A stretch of DNA of 64,000 bases from Siphonodentalium dalli. Its lineage: Eukaryota; Mollusca; Scaphopoda; Gadilida; Siphonodentaliidae. Each line of letters begins with the position of its first letter. The first letter of the stretch is position 1. Location of the stretch: NCBI GenBank assembly GCA_032622095.1, contig CP136068.1, positions 133,123,989-133,187,988 on the forward strand, written 5' to 3'. The translations under genes were made by a program, and so were the position numbers. The notes beneath the pieces were generated by a model, which ran no database searches, had not been told where the DNA came from, and was given only the letters and a program-made list of their open reading frames with translations. Shown here in pieces: positions 12,781 to 22,948 of the stretch.

Positions 12781-13132
12781 TTAACCCTTTACCCAACAAT
12801 CCGGCCAAAACCGGCCAAATAAAGCTTCAACAGCCTAAAATATCTTCGGTCTGTCTCAATAAAACCATACAAATATGGATATCATTGGAACCGGCTCCTT
12901 GGCCACATTGTGATAGTTACAGTTAGCCCTGTGCCAATGCATTCTCTTATATATGCGAGTCGACCATAGGTCGCCTCGCATATATAAGAGAATGCATTGG
13001 CCTTTAACAATTTTATAATTTTTAATGTGTTAAGCCAATGCATTCTCTTATATATGCGAGGCGACCTATGGTCGACTCGCATATATAAGAGAATGCATTG
13101 GCACAGGGCCCTTCTGTTGGGTAAAGGGTTAT
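12781..13132. mobile_element. Double-hairpin TTAA MITE, family H copy 1
   Basis: The left end is TTAA then CCCTTTACCCAACA (12781-12798). The right end is the complement TGTTGGGTAAAGGG followed by TTAT, a one-base decay of TTAA. The core has two long perfect palindromes, each with a 27-bp arm starting GCCAATGCATTCTC around a TCGACC-ATAGGTCG centre. The second palindrome is the reverse complement of the first. The CCC start and TTAA target fit the piggyBac superfamily. Confidence 0.9.
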
Positions 13133-14257
13133 GGACTGCATCAATGATCAATGATGATAAGAGCTGTGACTTGAATGTTTTGTTGTCTTCAGTTGTGCTT
13201 ATGGAGGGTGGTAACAGGTTAAATTATGCTATGGTACGAGGATAGAATGAAAAGAAATATGAATCTTTATTAGCTCTGAGGGTGTGGAATGTTAGTTTAT
13301 TTTTAGTGTTGTATCTAGTGCGGACAGTTTGTATTTTAATATATCAGCTGGGTATATAGATAGTTGGTGGTATACAATGTTATGGAAGACTGTTAGCCTG
13401 GTTTGTAGGCGGCGTTCTTGTAGCGAAAACATGTATGTCCATTACTAAGTTGTATGTAACGTAATGGGGGGCTAGATTGGTGCACAATTAAGTAACTATA
13501 GATAGTCAAAAATTACCGTCATTAAGCATATATATCAGATTATATTATGCGGATATGTTGTTCAACTGGATGCGTCGTGGTTGACAGGACTGCAGTACTG
13601 GTGTTTGATCCCATAATTGTCGATCGCAAACAATGTATTCAAGTTATGGAAATATATTGGTGAATATTAAACACTGTTTTCCAATGGTGAGATTAAACTA
13701 TAATAAATAACTTTTGTTTAGAATAAAGACACTCGCAGTGGGTAAATGTGAAAAACATAACCAAGTCTGCAAAAGCATTAGCACCAAGAAGAATATAGAG
13801 AAATAGATAAACGTTGTTCTTATATCCATAATTGCTAGTTCACAAATGTAGAACAAAAACCTGTTTCGGTGATTTGTCAACAAACATCGCTAAACATGTA
13901 GTAAGTTATAATATTTAAGTCTGAATATTTCTAAATACTACGACCATTTCCAGTGATTACTGTCAAGATTTTATTAAACTTTGGTATCTTATTGGATTAT
14001 TAGACTGTTATCGGTAATTCCACTGTATAGCGGTACTGTTTACATAGCAATGGTTTTTGGCTCGCGAAATTTAATAATTGGAGAGTTATTAATAATGAAA
14101 ATAAGAACAAAGTTAATATATTTTTCGCATAGTTTTCACTTGTTGGTGATAGTTGATTTACAGACATGTGTGTTATATCGCATGAACCCACACTGAAGGC
14201 ATTGAGTCCCTTCAAGATGTCTGTGACATGCTCTTCACTTTGTGTGATACATGATGA
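13133..14257. other. Non-coding stretch upstream of receptor exons
   Basis: The missing 5' exons of the Cys-loop receptor would lie here or upstream of the window. I could not identify one. No other repeat was recognised. Confidence 0.4.
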
Positions 14258-14782
14258 TTAAAGGCACGGGCGGCGTTCGTTGCAGAAATATTCATATTTG
14301 TTCAAATCGCCATCAACAGAAGGAATATTAAAATATAAATAGTTTTGTTCATATGCCAAACATAATCAGCGCGTAAATAGTATATTGTCGTCAAGACGTA
14401 CGATGGTGTGCGTAAACAAGAGCCTGCTCGTGTTACAGAAGTTTTGCTTCTGTTTACATAACACAGCGCAATATTGGTTAATCACACACACATGATATAA
14501 ACGCTCTTTATTATTTCCATATCAGGAAAACAGTAACAAATATCGCTCTTTATGTTTACCATATCCGGATCTAAACAAAAGCCAGGTTCTGTAACGTTTT
14601 TTTGCTTTTGTTTACATAACAACGGAAAACTTTTGACAATAACATACTGTTTATGCCATATTTCTGATTGGCATAAGAACAATGTATGTCTATATTTTGC
14701 TATTATTTCTGTTTATGGCGGTTTTTGACGGAGGTGAATATTTTAACAGCATACCCACCGCCAACGCCGCCAGTATCTTTAA
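14258..14782. mobile_element. TTAA-flanked MITE, family T1 copy 2
   Basis: TTAA at 14258-14261 and 14779-14782. Ends are TTAAAGGCACGGGCGGCGTT and, on the complement, TTAAAGATACTGGCGGCGTT. The interior shares AACGCTCTTTAT phrases and the GGCGGTTTTTGACGG block with the copy at 4722-5222. No coding capacity. Confidence 0.8.
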
Positions 14783-15234
14783 TATACGAAAAATATGCAC
14801 GAGTTGTATTAATCCCGTCGTTCTTCTCGGATGTCGATTATAGTGATGTTTCACAAACCACACAAATGTAGCTACGATTATGATTTAGGGTACTATGTCA
14901 TCACAATATATACAGGATCTCACCAAAGTGTGAGCATAAGGAATGGGGGGGGGAGATCTGTATATGTTCAGTTTGCTTTATGGGAGAGGGGGTACCCATA
15001 AGTAAGACAACATTTGTCATCCAATCCCACTGTATGTATAAAACGTACGTACCAACTCATACATTACATACTTAGCGATACTCATTTCAGGGGAAGGCAG
15101 AAAAGCAGACCGGATAGGCTATGTTATTCGCAACAACACACAACATCTCCATTATTACATGTCACTTTTTATTGTACTATTTATATGTATATTGTAAATT
15201 ATCCCATCATGTCATATGTTTACAACGATTGCAG

Positions 15235-15338
15235 ACATGGGAAGACTCACGACTGAATTGGGATACGTCGAGCTCGGTTGGTGTCCTCTATGATTCGAAG
15301 GGACAAGCATGGACGCCGCCGGTTATACATAGCAACAG
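15235..15338 (+). CDS. Cys-loop (nAChR-like) receptor, ligand-binding domain exon
   Basis: This exon encodes the extracellular segment beginning TWEDSRLNWD and ending AWTPPVIHSN. It matches the family pattern W-D-x-L-x-W followed by W-x-P-x-(I/V)-x-x-x-N, which lies in the first part of the ligand-binding domain. The acceptor is ACGATTGCAG at 15225-15234 and the donor is CAG|GTACTT after 15338. It starts in phase 0 and ends two bases into a codon. That matches the single base needed at 16807, where AG plus T gives Ser, so the joined reading continues SNSFGSLTLLRAP. The aromatic position before TPP is Trp, as expected in this family. Exons carrying the signal peptide and N-terminal helix were not found. 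Confidence 0.8.
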
Positions 15339-15649
15339 GTACTTCACTATATCCTCGTGCAGATAGGTTCATATTGGGCTTATTTGATTCTAGAATTGTG
15401 GACTTATGCCCGTATTTCGTTGGATGGCGGGGGCCACAGAGAAAACACATATACAAAGAGCGTGTATATGTTGGTACAACACACCTTCGTCCAAACAGGT
15501 TCACACAATCACATTGGACCTAAATATTCACATACATGTAGGTTCATATTTGACTTATTTGATTGTGAAATAGGCCCATAGTGAGCTTATTTAAAAATAA
15601 TTGTTTACGTATTTAATTAAAATTTTGAAAAAATAACGTCGTTATAACC

Positions 15650-15780
15650 TCCTCAAGGGTACCCCGCGTCAACACACCAAATTTGGTTGAAATCGGACCA
15701 GCACTCTGGGAGAAAATCCGGACAGTCTGACGGACAGACAGACAGACAGATCCTTCTCTTTTATTATATATATAATTAGG
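15650..15780 (+). repeat. RTE-like 3' tail in receptor intron
   Basis: CCAAATTTGGTTGAAATCGG, then a (GACA)n run, then TCCTTCTCTTTTATTATATA. This order resembles the conserved 3' end of RTE-like LINEs. It lies between two receptor exons. Confidence 0.5.
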
Positions 15781-15879
15781 GTGTCAATCCGCCGTCCTGG
15801 AGAAGACACCTTATTGCTCCAACAGTAAGAGTCATGTGCTGCAGGTTCAATATACATTGCTTGTTTTCGAGAAAGACCA

Positions 15880-16440
15880 GACCTAATATATCACCAAGAA
15901 TATCTCCCACATTACCCGTCATCTTCCGCCAATTCTCACGTTGAATCTGCCTACTCCAAGAGTCTTTACTTCACGACCATTTGATGTGGCCACAGAGCCA
16001 TTCAGCGAGGCTGGGCGGATACGTTGCAATGCCAGTCTAAACTCTTCTTCATCACACTGGTTTCAAGAATCTGCTGAACGCCTTTTCTTCAAGCATCTTC
16101 TCATTGTCTGGGTATGTTCCGCGATATATACAAGTCTGACAGTGTCTGACCAAAGTCTTTGCACGTCTCGTCCTTCCATCTTATTCATGACGCTGCTTCA
16201 GCACAGAATCTAAACTTTTGCCAACTGAGTCCGATGCGCTCCTCCATCTCGAAAGTCCATGCAGTCAGCCGCTCACAGTGGTGAAAAATACCACACGCAT
16301 TCGTACTTCATCCCACTGATTTGCTAGAGCAACATTCTCGTAATATCGTAGGATGTCTGCCCTCATATCGTGCCGTTGTGGTTTCGTTGCCATGCATGAA
16401 TAGAAAGTTACAAAACATCCTTTAAAAGAATTATGCTGGA
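15880..16440 (-). pseudogene. Gypsy-type LTR retrotransposon gag remnant
   Basis: On the - strand, directly downstream of a primer-binding-like site, a frame begins near 16459 (VAAVGFQHNSFK) and continues in shifted frames. Readable pieces are ETCKDFGQTLSDLY, YPDNEKMLEEKAF and EEFRLALQRIRPASLNG. The spacing and character resemble the capsid region of Ty3/Gypsy Gag. Several frameshifts and stops break it. No protease, RT or integrase follows, so only the 5' end survives. It lies antisense in a receptor intron. Confidence 0.65.
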
Positions 16441-16460
16441 ATCCGACCGCTGCCACCAAT
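16441..16460 (-). other. Primer-binding-like site of the Gypsy remnant
   Basis: On the - strand, ATTGGTGGCAGCGGTCGGAT follows the LTR end immediately. Starting TGG within 3 bases of the LTR is the normal layout for a tRNA primer site. Confidence 0.55.
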
Positions 16461-16784
16461 TGTAACGTTTCCCTCGCTGTCTTGTTGGGTTAGTTCCAAT
16501 AATATAATATCGAGAATTCAGATCAGATCATCATTTAAATTAATGGTAATATACACAAGCTATGACAATCACTTGCAACCACCCTGACCAAAGCTACTCT
16601 ACAGCAATCTACCTTATCAAAAACTACTCTAACCCCCCCCCCCCCCCCCCCACCCCCCCCCCCCCCCCACCCAAATACATTATTCCCTTTTATTCTATAC
16701 AACAGTAGCATATCACATTAGATGTCACACTCCAGACCTGTCCGCTGCCACAGGAGTATCACCTCATATGGGCCGTTCGTAACA
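16461..16784 (-). mobile_element. Gypsy LTR (single copy, 324 bp)
   Basis: On the - strand it starts TGTTACGAACGG and ends GGGAAACGTTACA, giving terminal TGTTACG/CGTTACA inverted ends. The primer-binding site and gag remnant follow on the same strand. It contains a long poly-C/poly-G tract (16627-16669 on +). The second LTR was not found in the window. Confidence 0.75.
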
Positions 16785-16806
16785 TTATTGTTATTATATG
16801 TTCCAG

Positions 16807-17034
16807 TTTTGGGTCGCTAACATTGCTCAGAGCACCAGCTGTGCCAATAAAGGTCAGTCCCAGCGGAACAATGGAATGGAAATTTCTGGGAAACCTCATG
16901 ACGTCGTGCGAAATGGCGGCTAGCCTTTTCCCGTTTGACGATCACCAATGCGAGATAAAATTAGAAGTTGTTGGTTACACTTCTGATTTCATCAAGATCG
17001 GGGTACCACACGGATTGATTACTAACAGTTTAAG
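16807..17034 (+). CDS. Cys-loop receptor exon with the signature disulfide loop
   Basis: The exon contains the defining Cys loop CEMAASLFPFDDHQC: two cysteines separated by 13 residues with FPFD inside, the hallmark of pentameric ligand-gated channels. Before it is the nAChR-like G-T-M-E-W strand, and after it KLEVVGYTSDFIKIG. The acceptor is TGTTCCAG at 16799-16806. The donor AAG|GTACAA follows 17034. The exon ends two bases into a codon, and joining to the C at 18640 gives Ser and continues SKNNDWTIQTGDV, as expected for the strand after the loop. The exon boundary sits at the first unit of a 30-bp minisatellite. Confidence 0.9.
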
Positions 17035-17162
17035 GTACAACTATATTTCTTATGTATCAGGCAGGCACAACTATATTCCTTATGTGTCAGGCAGGCACAA
17101 CTATATTCCTTATATATCAGACAGGCACAACTATATTCCTTATGTATCAGGCAGGCATAAAT
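17035..17162 (+). repeat. 30-bp minisatellite at a splice donor
   Basis: Four units of about 30 bp, CACAACTATATTCCTTATGT followed by ATCAGGCAGG. The first unit reads GGTACAAC and supplies the GT donor of the receptor exon. Later units read GGCACAAC and lack GT. Confidence 0.85.
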
Positions 17163-18639
17163 AGAGATGTATGCACATGTATTTATAGTCTCAGGCAGAG
17201 AATGACACCGTATAATCAAACTGCCTGATGTTCACCCACAGCTCTGATCTCCATTGCTGCATTCACGAGTTGAGACTGATATATTCGCCCTTATTACTTT
17301 CGAAGACCAAACTAACATAAGTAACGGCAATTATTTAATTCCCGAAATGAAAAAGCCACCGGGAACCTGTCGATTTTCGTCAGAAATGTCTTAGAATTGT
17401 TTAAGTCATCTTGAGTCTGAGCAGTATTAATAGCATAAACCTCACTAACTTGACCGCATAAAATAAATATATTACAATAAAACTATTATTATTACTACTA
17501 TATATGAAAGCAACAAGCATAACAAAGTAGAATATGTTCATCTATACACTCTATTATATTATAACGCATGCACATGTATTCTAACGCATTTACATGTATG
17601 TATATATATTATGATGACCAGAATAAAATTGAATTGGAACAAGATTATAACGTCTACAACTAAAGGCTGCACTGTCAATTGTTTTTCGTTGTGTGAAAGT
17701 CATATTCAAAGTTGTTTCGATCCTTTTATTCCGGTCAAATTGTCATTAGTAATCTCACAACTAACTTGGCTTGGTATGCTTCCAAATATTTAACACTACG
17801 CTGAAACCCACGCCATTGCATCCCTCTCCAACCTTGCCCAGTAACCAACATATGTCCCTCCCGTAACAAGTACTTTACGTCAACTTGATATAGATCAAAT
17901 TCACAGTTAATCAATTCCCGTGAAGGCGAATCCATCTTCTGCTAACAGATATACATGCATGTTACTACTGAGTTAATTTTTGTTAACAAATAACTCAGCA
18001 GCCATAGGCATGTATATATGTAACGGGACGATGGATAAACATGCCTATGGCTACTGAGTTATATGTTAAGACTATTTAATTTCTTCTCGAAAGAAATATA
18101 ATTTTACATCTTGAAAATTAAAAAGAAATCGAATCTTTCAAAAACAAACAGCAATTCATCTTTACAGAAATTGGATGTATCCCAAGAAATATTAGTTCTA
18201 AATTCCTTTTGAAAAGGATTAGTATTTTGTTATGAAACGTTAAATTCCTCCAGGGTATTTGACTTTATGTTAACAATACTGTAATTCTTTTTAAACGAGA
18301 GGCCGATCACGACCGTCATATGTTTAACCCATACGACTCGAAATCGGCGATCTATAACTGAATATGCGCCGTATACATGATGTGGAGATGATTGGAAAGA
18401 CATTTTACAGGGGCTAATATTTTCAAAACCAATCAATCGATACCAAAATAAATTCAGTTGAAGAATGTGTACTATCAGCTTATCGCAACGAATAAGTCCA
18501 TGCTATGTCTTTAAAGTCACATGTAGATTATATGGAGGTTCATATATAAAATGGCTAACATTTCACACAATCGAACATTTATCAACTCTTGCTACCTTTG
18601 TTTGTACTAGTTTTGTTGATTTATCGTTTTTAACTTAAG
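17163..18639. other. Receptor intron
   Basis: Intron between exons at 16807-17034 and 18640-18932. At 17955-18075 it holds three related copies of an ACTGAGTTA-type inverted motif with GCCATAGGCATGT, a small foldback structure. The remainder shows no recognisable element. Confidence 0.6.
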
Positions 18640-18932
18640 CAAAAACAATGACTGGACTATTCAGACAGGAGACGTCACCGTCATTAGTCGGAGCGGAGCA
18701 ATATCATACGCAGTCCTGCCATTCAGATTAACCAGACAGCCGATACCCTTCATCGTCGCCAATGTTGTACCAGCCGTGATCGCAGCGTACATGGGACCCT
18801 TGGTCTTCTTCCTGCCACCGAGCTCCGGGGAACGCATGGGGTACATCGTCACTGTGTTCCTCGCTTTTGTGTTCATGAATACTTCTGTGAACTCCAAGCT
18901 ACCTGCCCAATCGGGGTCCATCTCAGAACTTG
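18640..18932 (+). CDS. Cys-loop receptor exon, TM1 and TM2
   Basis: The exon starts after TTAACTTAAG at 18639 and ends at a GTAGGT donor (18933). It encodes NNDWTIQTGDVTV, then the pre-TM1 strand ending PFRLTRQPIPF. TM1 follows (about IVANVVPAVIAAYMGPLVFFLP), then the SSGERMG linker and TM2 (YIVTVFLAFVFMNTSV). Vertebrate neuronal nAChR subunits have a TM1-TM2 linker with GEK and a Ser/Thr/Leu-lined TM2. Here the linker is GER and the pore helix is unusually rich in bulky hydrophobics. No vicinal Cys-Cys pair is visible in the loop C region, so it does not look like a classical alpha subunit. It ends one base into a codon, matching the two bases at 21320. Confidence 0.88.
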
Positions 18933-19017
18933 GTAGGTATAATGCGGCGCATCCACTTTGAGTTGGAATTTTCCAACTGGTACCTCAAGTGCATTTCCAA
19001 GTTCATTTATAACTTAA

Positions 19018-19470
19018 CATCACATTATGGCCGATGTGGTCATTGTCACAGGCTTCGGTCACATTCGTAGCCAGCTTTTTAAATGGATCACAAATGTAGC
19101 CCGCTTTTTTCACCGGCGATCACATTCGTAGCCAGCTTTTCTAATTCCATTCTTTATGTGGCGCGAAATATGACGTCGTCACGTTCGTGACTAAAATGTC
19201 AAAGTCAGGCTCCAAAACTGACTTCGTTTATCAACTTATATTGGAATATAATTCTAGCATTCCAACGACATTGGTCGGAAACCTCAGGTTATTAGATACT
19301 AATATAAAAATTCAAGTTGTTCATCCATCAACTCAGGAAAATGAGATTAACCTGATCGTGTTCATTGAGGTTCGTCTGAAAATGAAAAGCTTGGCTACAA
19401 ATGTGATCGCCATAGAACAGCTGGCTGCGAATGTGACCGATGCCTTGTGACAATGACCCCATCAGCCACA
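19018..19470. mobile_element. MITE with about 75-bp inverted ends in receptor intron
   Basis: The left end GGTCATTGTCACAGGCTTCG, continuing through TCACATTCG(T)AGCCAGC, is the inverted complement of 19394-19465, with scattered mismatches. The interior open frame (19187-19450) runs into the right arm and is not a gene. No target duplication was resolved. Confidence 0.7.
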
Positions 19471-20901
19471 CTATGGTTGGACGTTTCCAATTTATTTCAT
19501 TTTAGGACTAACATTTGGCCGATAAGAGGAAAATGTAGGAATATCAAACTATCAAAACAATTCTACGTCTGGTCTGAAATTTCCAACTAATGTTGTACCA
19601 GAGGCCAACAAGGGGGTCAGGAAAAATATAAAGCAAACACCGTTCATATGTTGTGTTATTAATTTATGGGACCCACCACCCCAGTTGTCTTGTCCGATTT
19701 TGTAGACCCACCCTCCAACTCAAGTTTGTTTTCCAAGGGAAATTGGAGGCCCACCCCAATGTTTGATGACAAATTTTAACAATAGCAGGGAAAAGCATAT
19801 AAAGGTTATGGAATGTTTAATAACACTGCGGATGAAATGACAATCATGTAAGCTGAATGAAAAGCACCATTAATATCAGAAAATCACTCAACACTCGCTA
19901 ATAAATCTTGTCAAATAGGTTCAGTATCCATACCAACGGTTACCCACATCGCCATGCAGTATATATGCGACAAGATGTGTATGCAAATGGGGGAAGTCTC
20001 ATAGATGGTCACTAGCTCCGACTAGATGACCAACTGGTCGCCCGGTCTATGTTGTAATTACACAATGTCCCATATGCAGTTTGTTCTTATAACCAGCAAC
20101 ACGTTGAACATTGAAGAACACACAAGCAAAATACATGTAATCGCTGAAACGGAAAGTGTCAATGACAATGTAGCTCAACTTGGTGAGGCGTTAATTTTAA
20201 GATGATCAGTCAATGGAATGATAAAACAAATAAGGTAAGTAAAATCGTGGCAGTAAGGGATTGTATTGTTAGATGAAATTGTTTTCATTTCAAACATTTC
20301 TCCAATTAATGTGGCAACAACCTGAGTGTGTTCACGTGGATTCAAATTTGCAACACAAGATGGCTGCGGCCAGCCGTGTTTTTAAACGAATTTCTGAGCA
20401 AACGATGGCTCTCATCTGGAGGTCACACCGAAGATACCTGTGAAGTTTAGTGACGATCGGGTGAGGGTTGTGACATGTAGGATGTGCCACATTGGCATCA
20501 CATGTGGACCTGATAGCATTGCCTTTTTTTCATTTTTTTTTTTCATTGCATTTTCTTCCCGGTCAGTAACTCGACCCACCCCATTATATCGTATTATAAC
20601 AGAATATGATATAATGGGTGAACCGGGAGTTCCCTTCTGTTGATTAATGTTCTGTTATTATCCAGTTTACAAGCCTGGACATTTATATATATTTAGTAGT
20701 CATTCGATAGAGACTCAGATCCACTCACTCAATCCCTCTTAATAGGCCTGACATGTCCAACTGGAAAATAGTGGCCAATGTTCTACTGTAAATAAACATC
20801 AGTCCGAAAGTTTACAACCATACAATGTATGGTGTAAGATCGCAAAATTTCATCAGTAAGCCCCTGTCGCCACGCCTCTGGATAATTAAACTGTCATACG
20901 T

Positions 20902-21290
20902 TTAACCCTTTACCCAACAAACCGGCCAAAACCGGCCAAATAAAGCTTCAACAGCCTAAAATATCTCCGGTCTGTCTCAATAGAACCATACAAATATGGA
21001 TATCATTGGAACCGGCTCCTTGACCACATTGTGATAGTTACAGTAAGCCCTGTGCCAATGCATTCTCTTATATATGCGAGTCGACCATAGGTCGCCTCGC
21101 ATATATAAGAGAATGCATTGGCCTAAAAAAAATCTGTTTTTACCATTTTTTCTTACATTCTTTAACAATTTTATAATTTTTAATGTGTTAAGCCAATGCA
21201 TTCTCTTATATATGCGAGGCGACCTATGGTCGACTCGCATATATAAGAGAATGCATTGGCACAGGGCCGTTCTGTTGGGTAAAGGGTTAA
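20902..21290. mobile_element. Double-hairpin TTAA MITE, family H copy 2
   Basis: Best-preserved copy: TTAA at 20902-20905 and 21287-21290, with inverted ends CCCTTTACCCAACA/TGTTGGGTAAAGGG. It has two 27-bp-arm palindromes in mutually inverted orientation, separated by a spacer containing CTTTAACAATTTTATAATTT. It ends only 29 bp upstream of the last receptor exon. Confidence 0.95.
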
Positions 21291-21319
21291 ATGCAGACCA
21301 CGTATTCGTTTTCTTACAG

Positions 21320-21756
21320 CTGCTTTTTTTCAACTATTGAGCTTGAATGGTGTGCTGTGCATTTTGTTCGCAATGTGGAACATGGTGGTTAGCAACCGGG
21401 GTGACAAGCCAGTTCCCAAGACAACGAAGACTATCGTCCGCCTAATAAAAGCACCCTGGGGAAACATCAAGAGAAAAATCCAACCAAGTGAACCACAGCA
21501 ACACCCTAAAGGCAATCTCGCTGACCTGGCCGCAATGGACGCAGTCCACGCAAATGAACCACTAAGCGGTGGCCACCCCATGCGACCAGTCACTGCTAAA
21601 GGAAATCTGAACGAAACAGAGAAGCAATCACAAGCCGGAAAAGTGACATGGGAACAGGTCGCAGAGGCCTATGACGTCATCTGCTTGGTAACACTCTTTG
21701 TATACCCCGTTATTCTAACATTTGTGTTTGCTGGGAGACTGAAGTTGTTCGGATGA
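21320..21756 (+). CDS. Cys-loop receptor last exon: TM3, cytoplasmic loop, TM4
   Basis: The acceptor is TTTTCTTACAG at 21309-21319. With G from the previous exon, the first codon is GCT. The sequence encodes TM3 (FFQLLSLNGVLCILFAMWNM), then a basic cytoplasmic loop of about 85 residues (starting VVSNRGDKPVPKTTK). A predicted amphipathic pre-TM4 segment WEQVAEAYDVICLV leads into TM4 (TLFVYPVILTFVFAGRL). The stop TGA is at 21754-21756. This is the normal C-terminal architecture of a nicotinic-type subunit, with a short extracellular tail. A TTAA MITE begins 4 bp after the stop, so the 3' UTR and polyadenylation site must lie in or beyond transposon sequence. Confidence 0.88.
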
Positions 21757-21760
21757 TAAT

Positions 21761-22215
21761 TTAAAGGTGCTCAATCCGATCAGACGGTCCCCATATCATC
21801 TAGTTACAACAACAGCAACATTTCTTCAAAATACGCTTTAGTTATCAGAATCGATTAATCACAACAAAATAACACTAACCACTGTCAACTTTGGTATACA
21901 ATTTCCCAAAAACGTATTATTTATCAACATGTTGTTCAACGAAATATCAGTTGATTATCACGAAATTTTTACGTATTACCATTTTATATTAGATTTATCC
22001 ATATTCAACCGCAATTTTGTCCCAGACCGTCGCCTTGATGGCTTTTACCAGGCCACAAATAAGTACATATCTCGAAAAATAACAGATTTCAAAAATCGAT
22101 ATCTGATCAATCTGAGCTTTGATGGGTCGGTTCCTCTACTCGAATCAAATATGTTTTACCCCCAAGCCAAAGCAATAGTAATTTGGGAACGTTAATGCGG
22201 ATTGTGCACCTTTAA
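21761..22215. mobile_element. TTAA MITE at the receptor stop codon
   Basis: TTAA at 21761-21764 and 22212-22215, with inverted ends AAAGGTGCTCAATCCG and, on the complement, AAAGGTGCACAATCCG. About 455 bp, no conserved protein. The right half is included in the 486-bp tandem duplication that follows. Confidence 0.85.
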
Positions 22216-22948
22216 ATTTTGGTTTGCAATGTTTGTACGCTTTGATGTGTCATGTTGCAGCAACGGCATGATTGGTAGATTGTGTACGTACGGTAGCTGT
22301 AATACTACACAACGACAAAAAGGAAATATTTTTGTTCATACCAAACTGAACTTTTTGGAAGCAATAAATAAATTAGTAACATACCGACTGTTTGTAATTA
22401 ACATAATGATTCGACTTACAGCTCAAACTTATTTCGCATTTCTGTTCAAAACTACCTTGCCTTACCATTTTATATTAGATTTATCCATATTCAACCGCAA
22501 TTTTGTCCCAGACCGTCGCCTTGATGACTTTTACCAGGCCACAAATAAGTACATATCTCGAAAAATAACAGATTTCAAAAATCGATATCTGATCAATCTG
22601 AGCTTTGATGGGTCGGTTCCTCTACTCGAATCAAATATGTTTTACCCCCAAGCCAAAGCAATAGTAATTTGGGAACGTTAATGCGGATTGTGCACCTTTA
22701 AATTTTGGTTTGCAATGTTTGTACGCTTTGATGTGTCATGTTGCAGCAACGGCATGATTGGTAGATTGTGTACGTACGGTAGCTGTAATACTACACAACG
22801 ACAAAAAGGAAATATTTTTGTTCATACCAAACTGAACTTTTTGGAAGCAATAAATAAATTAGTAACATACCGACTGTTTGTAATTAACATAATGATTCGA
22901 CTTACAGCTCAAACTTATTTCGCATTTCTGTTCAAAACTACCTTGCCT
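21977..22948 (+). repeat. Recent 486-bp tandem duplication
   Basis: Unit 1 is 21977-22462 and unit 2 is 22463-22948. The only difference noticed is GATGGCTTTT at about 22037 versus GATGACTTTT at about 22523. Each unit contains the right end of the MITE plus about 230 bp of flanking DNA. The near identity implies a very recent event or an assembly duplication. Confidence 0.92.

Noticed and set aside
19187-19450. 87-codon ORF in a receptor intron
   Set aside because: It runs into the right inverted arm of a MITE and has no motif.
21929-22681. 88- and 159-codon frames after the receptor
   Set aside because: They lie in a MITE and its tandem duplicate; the repeated protein simply reflects duplicated DNA.
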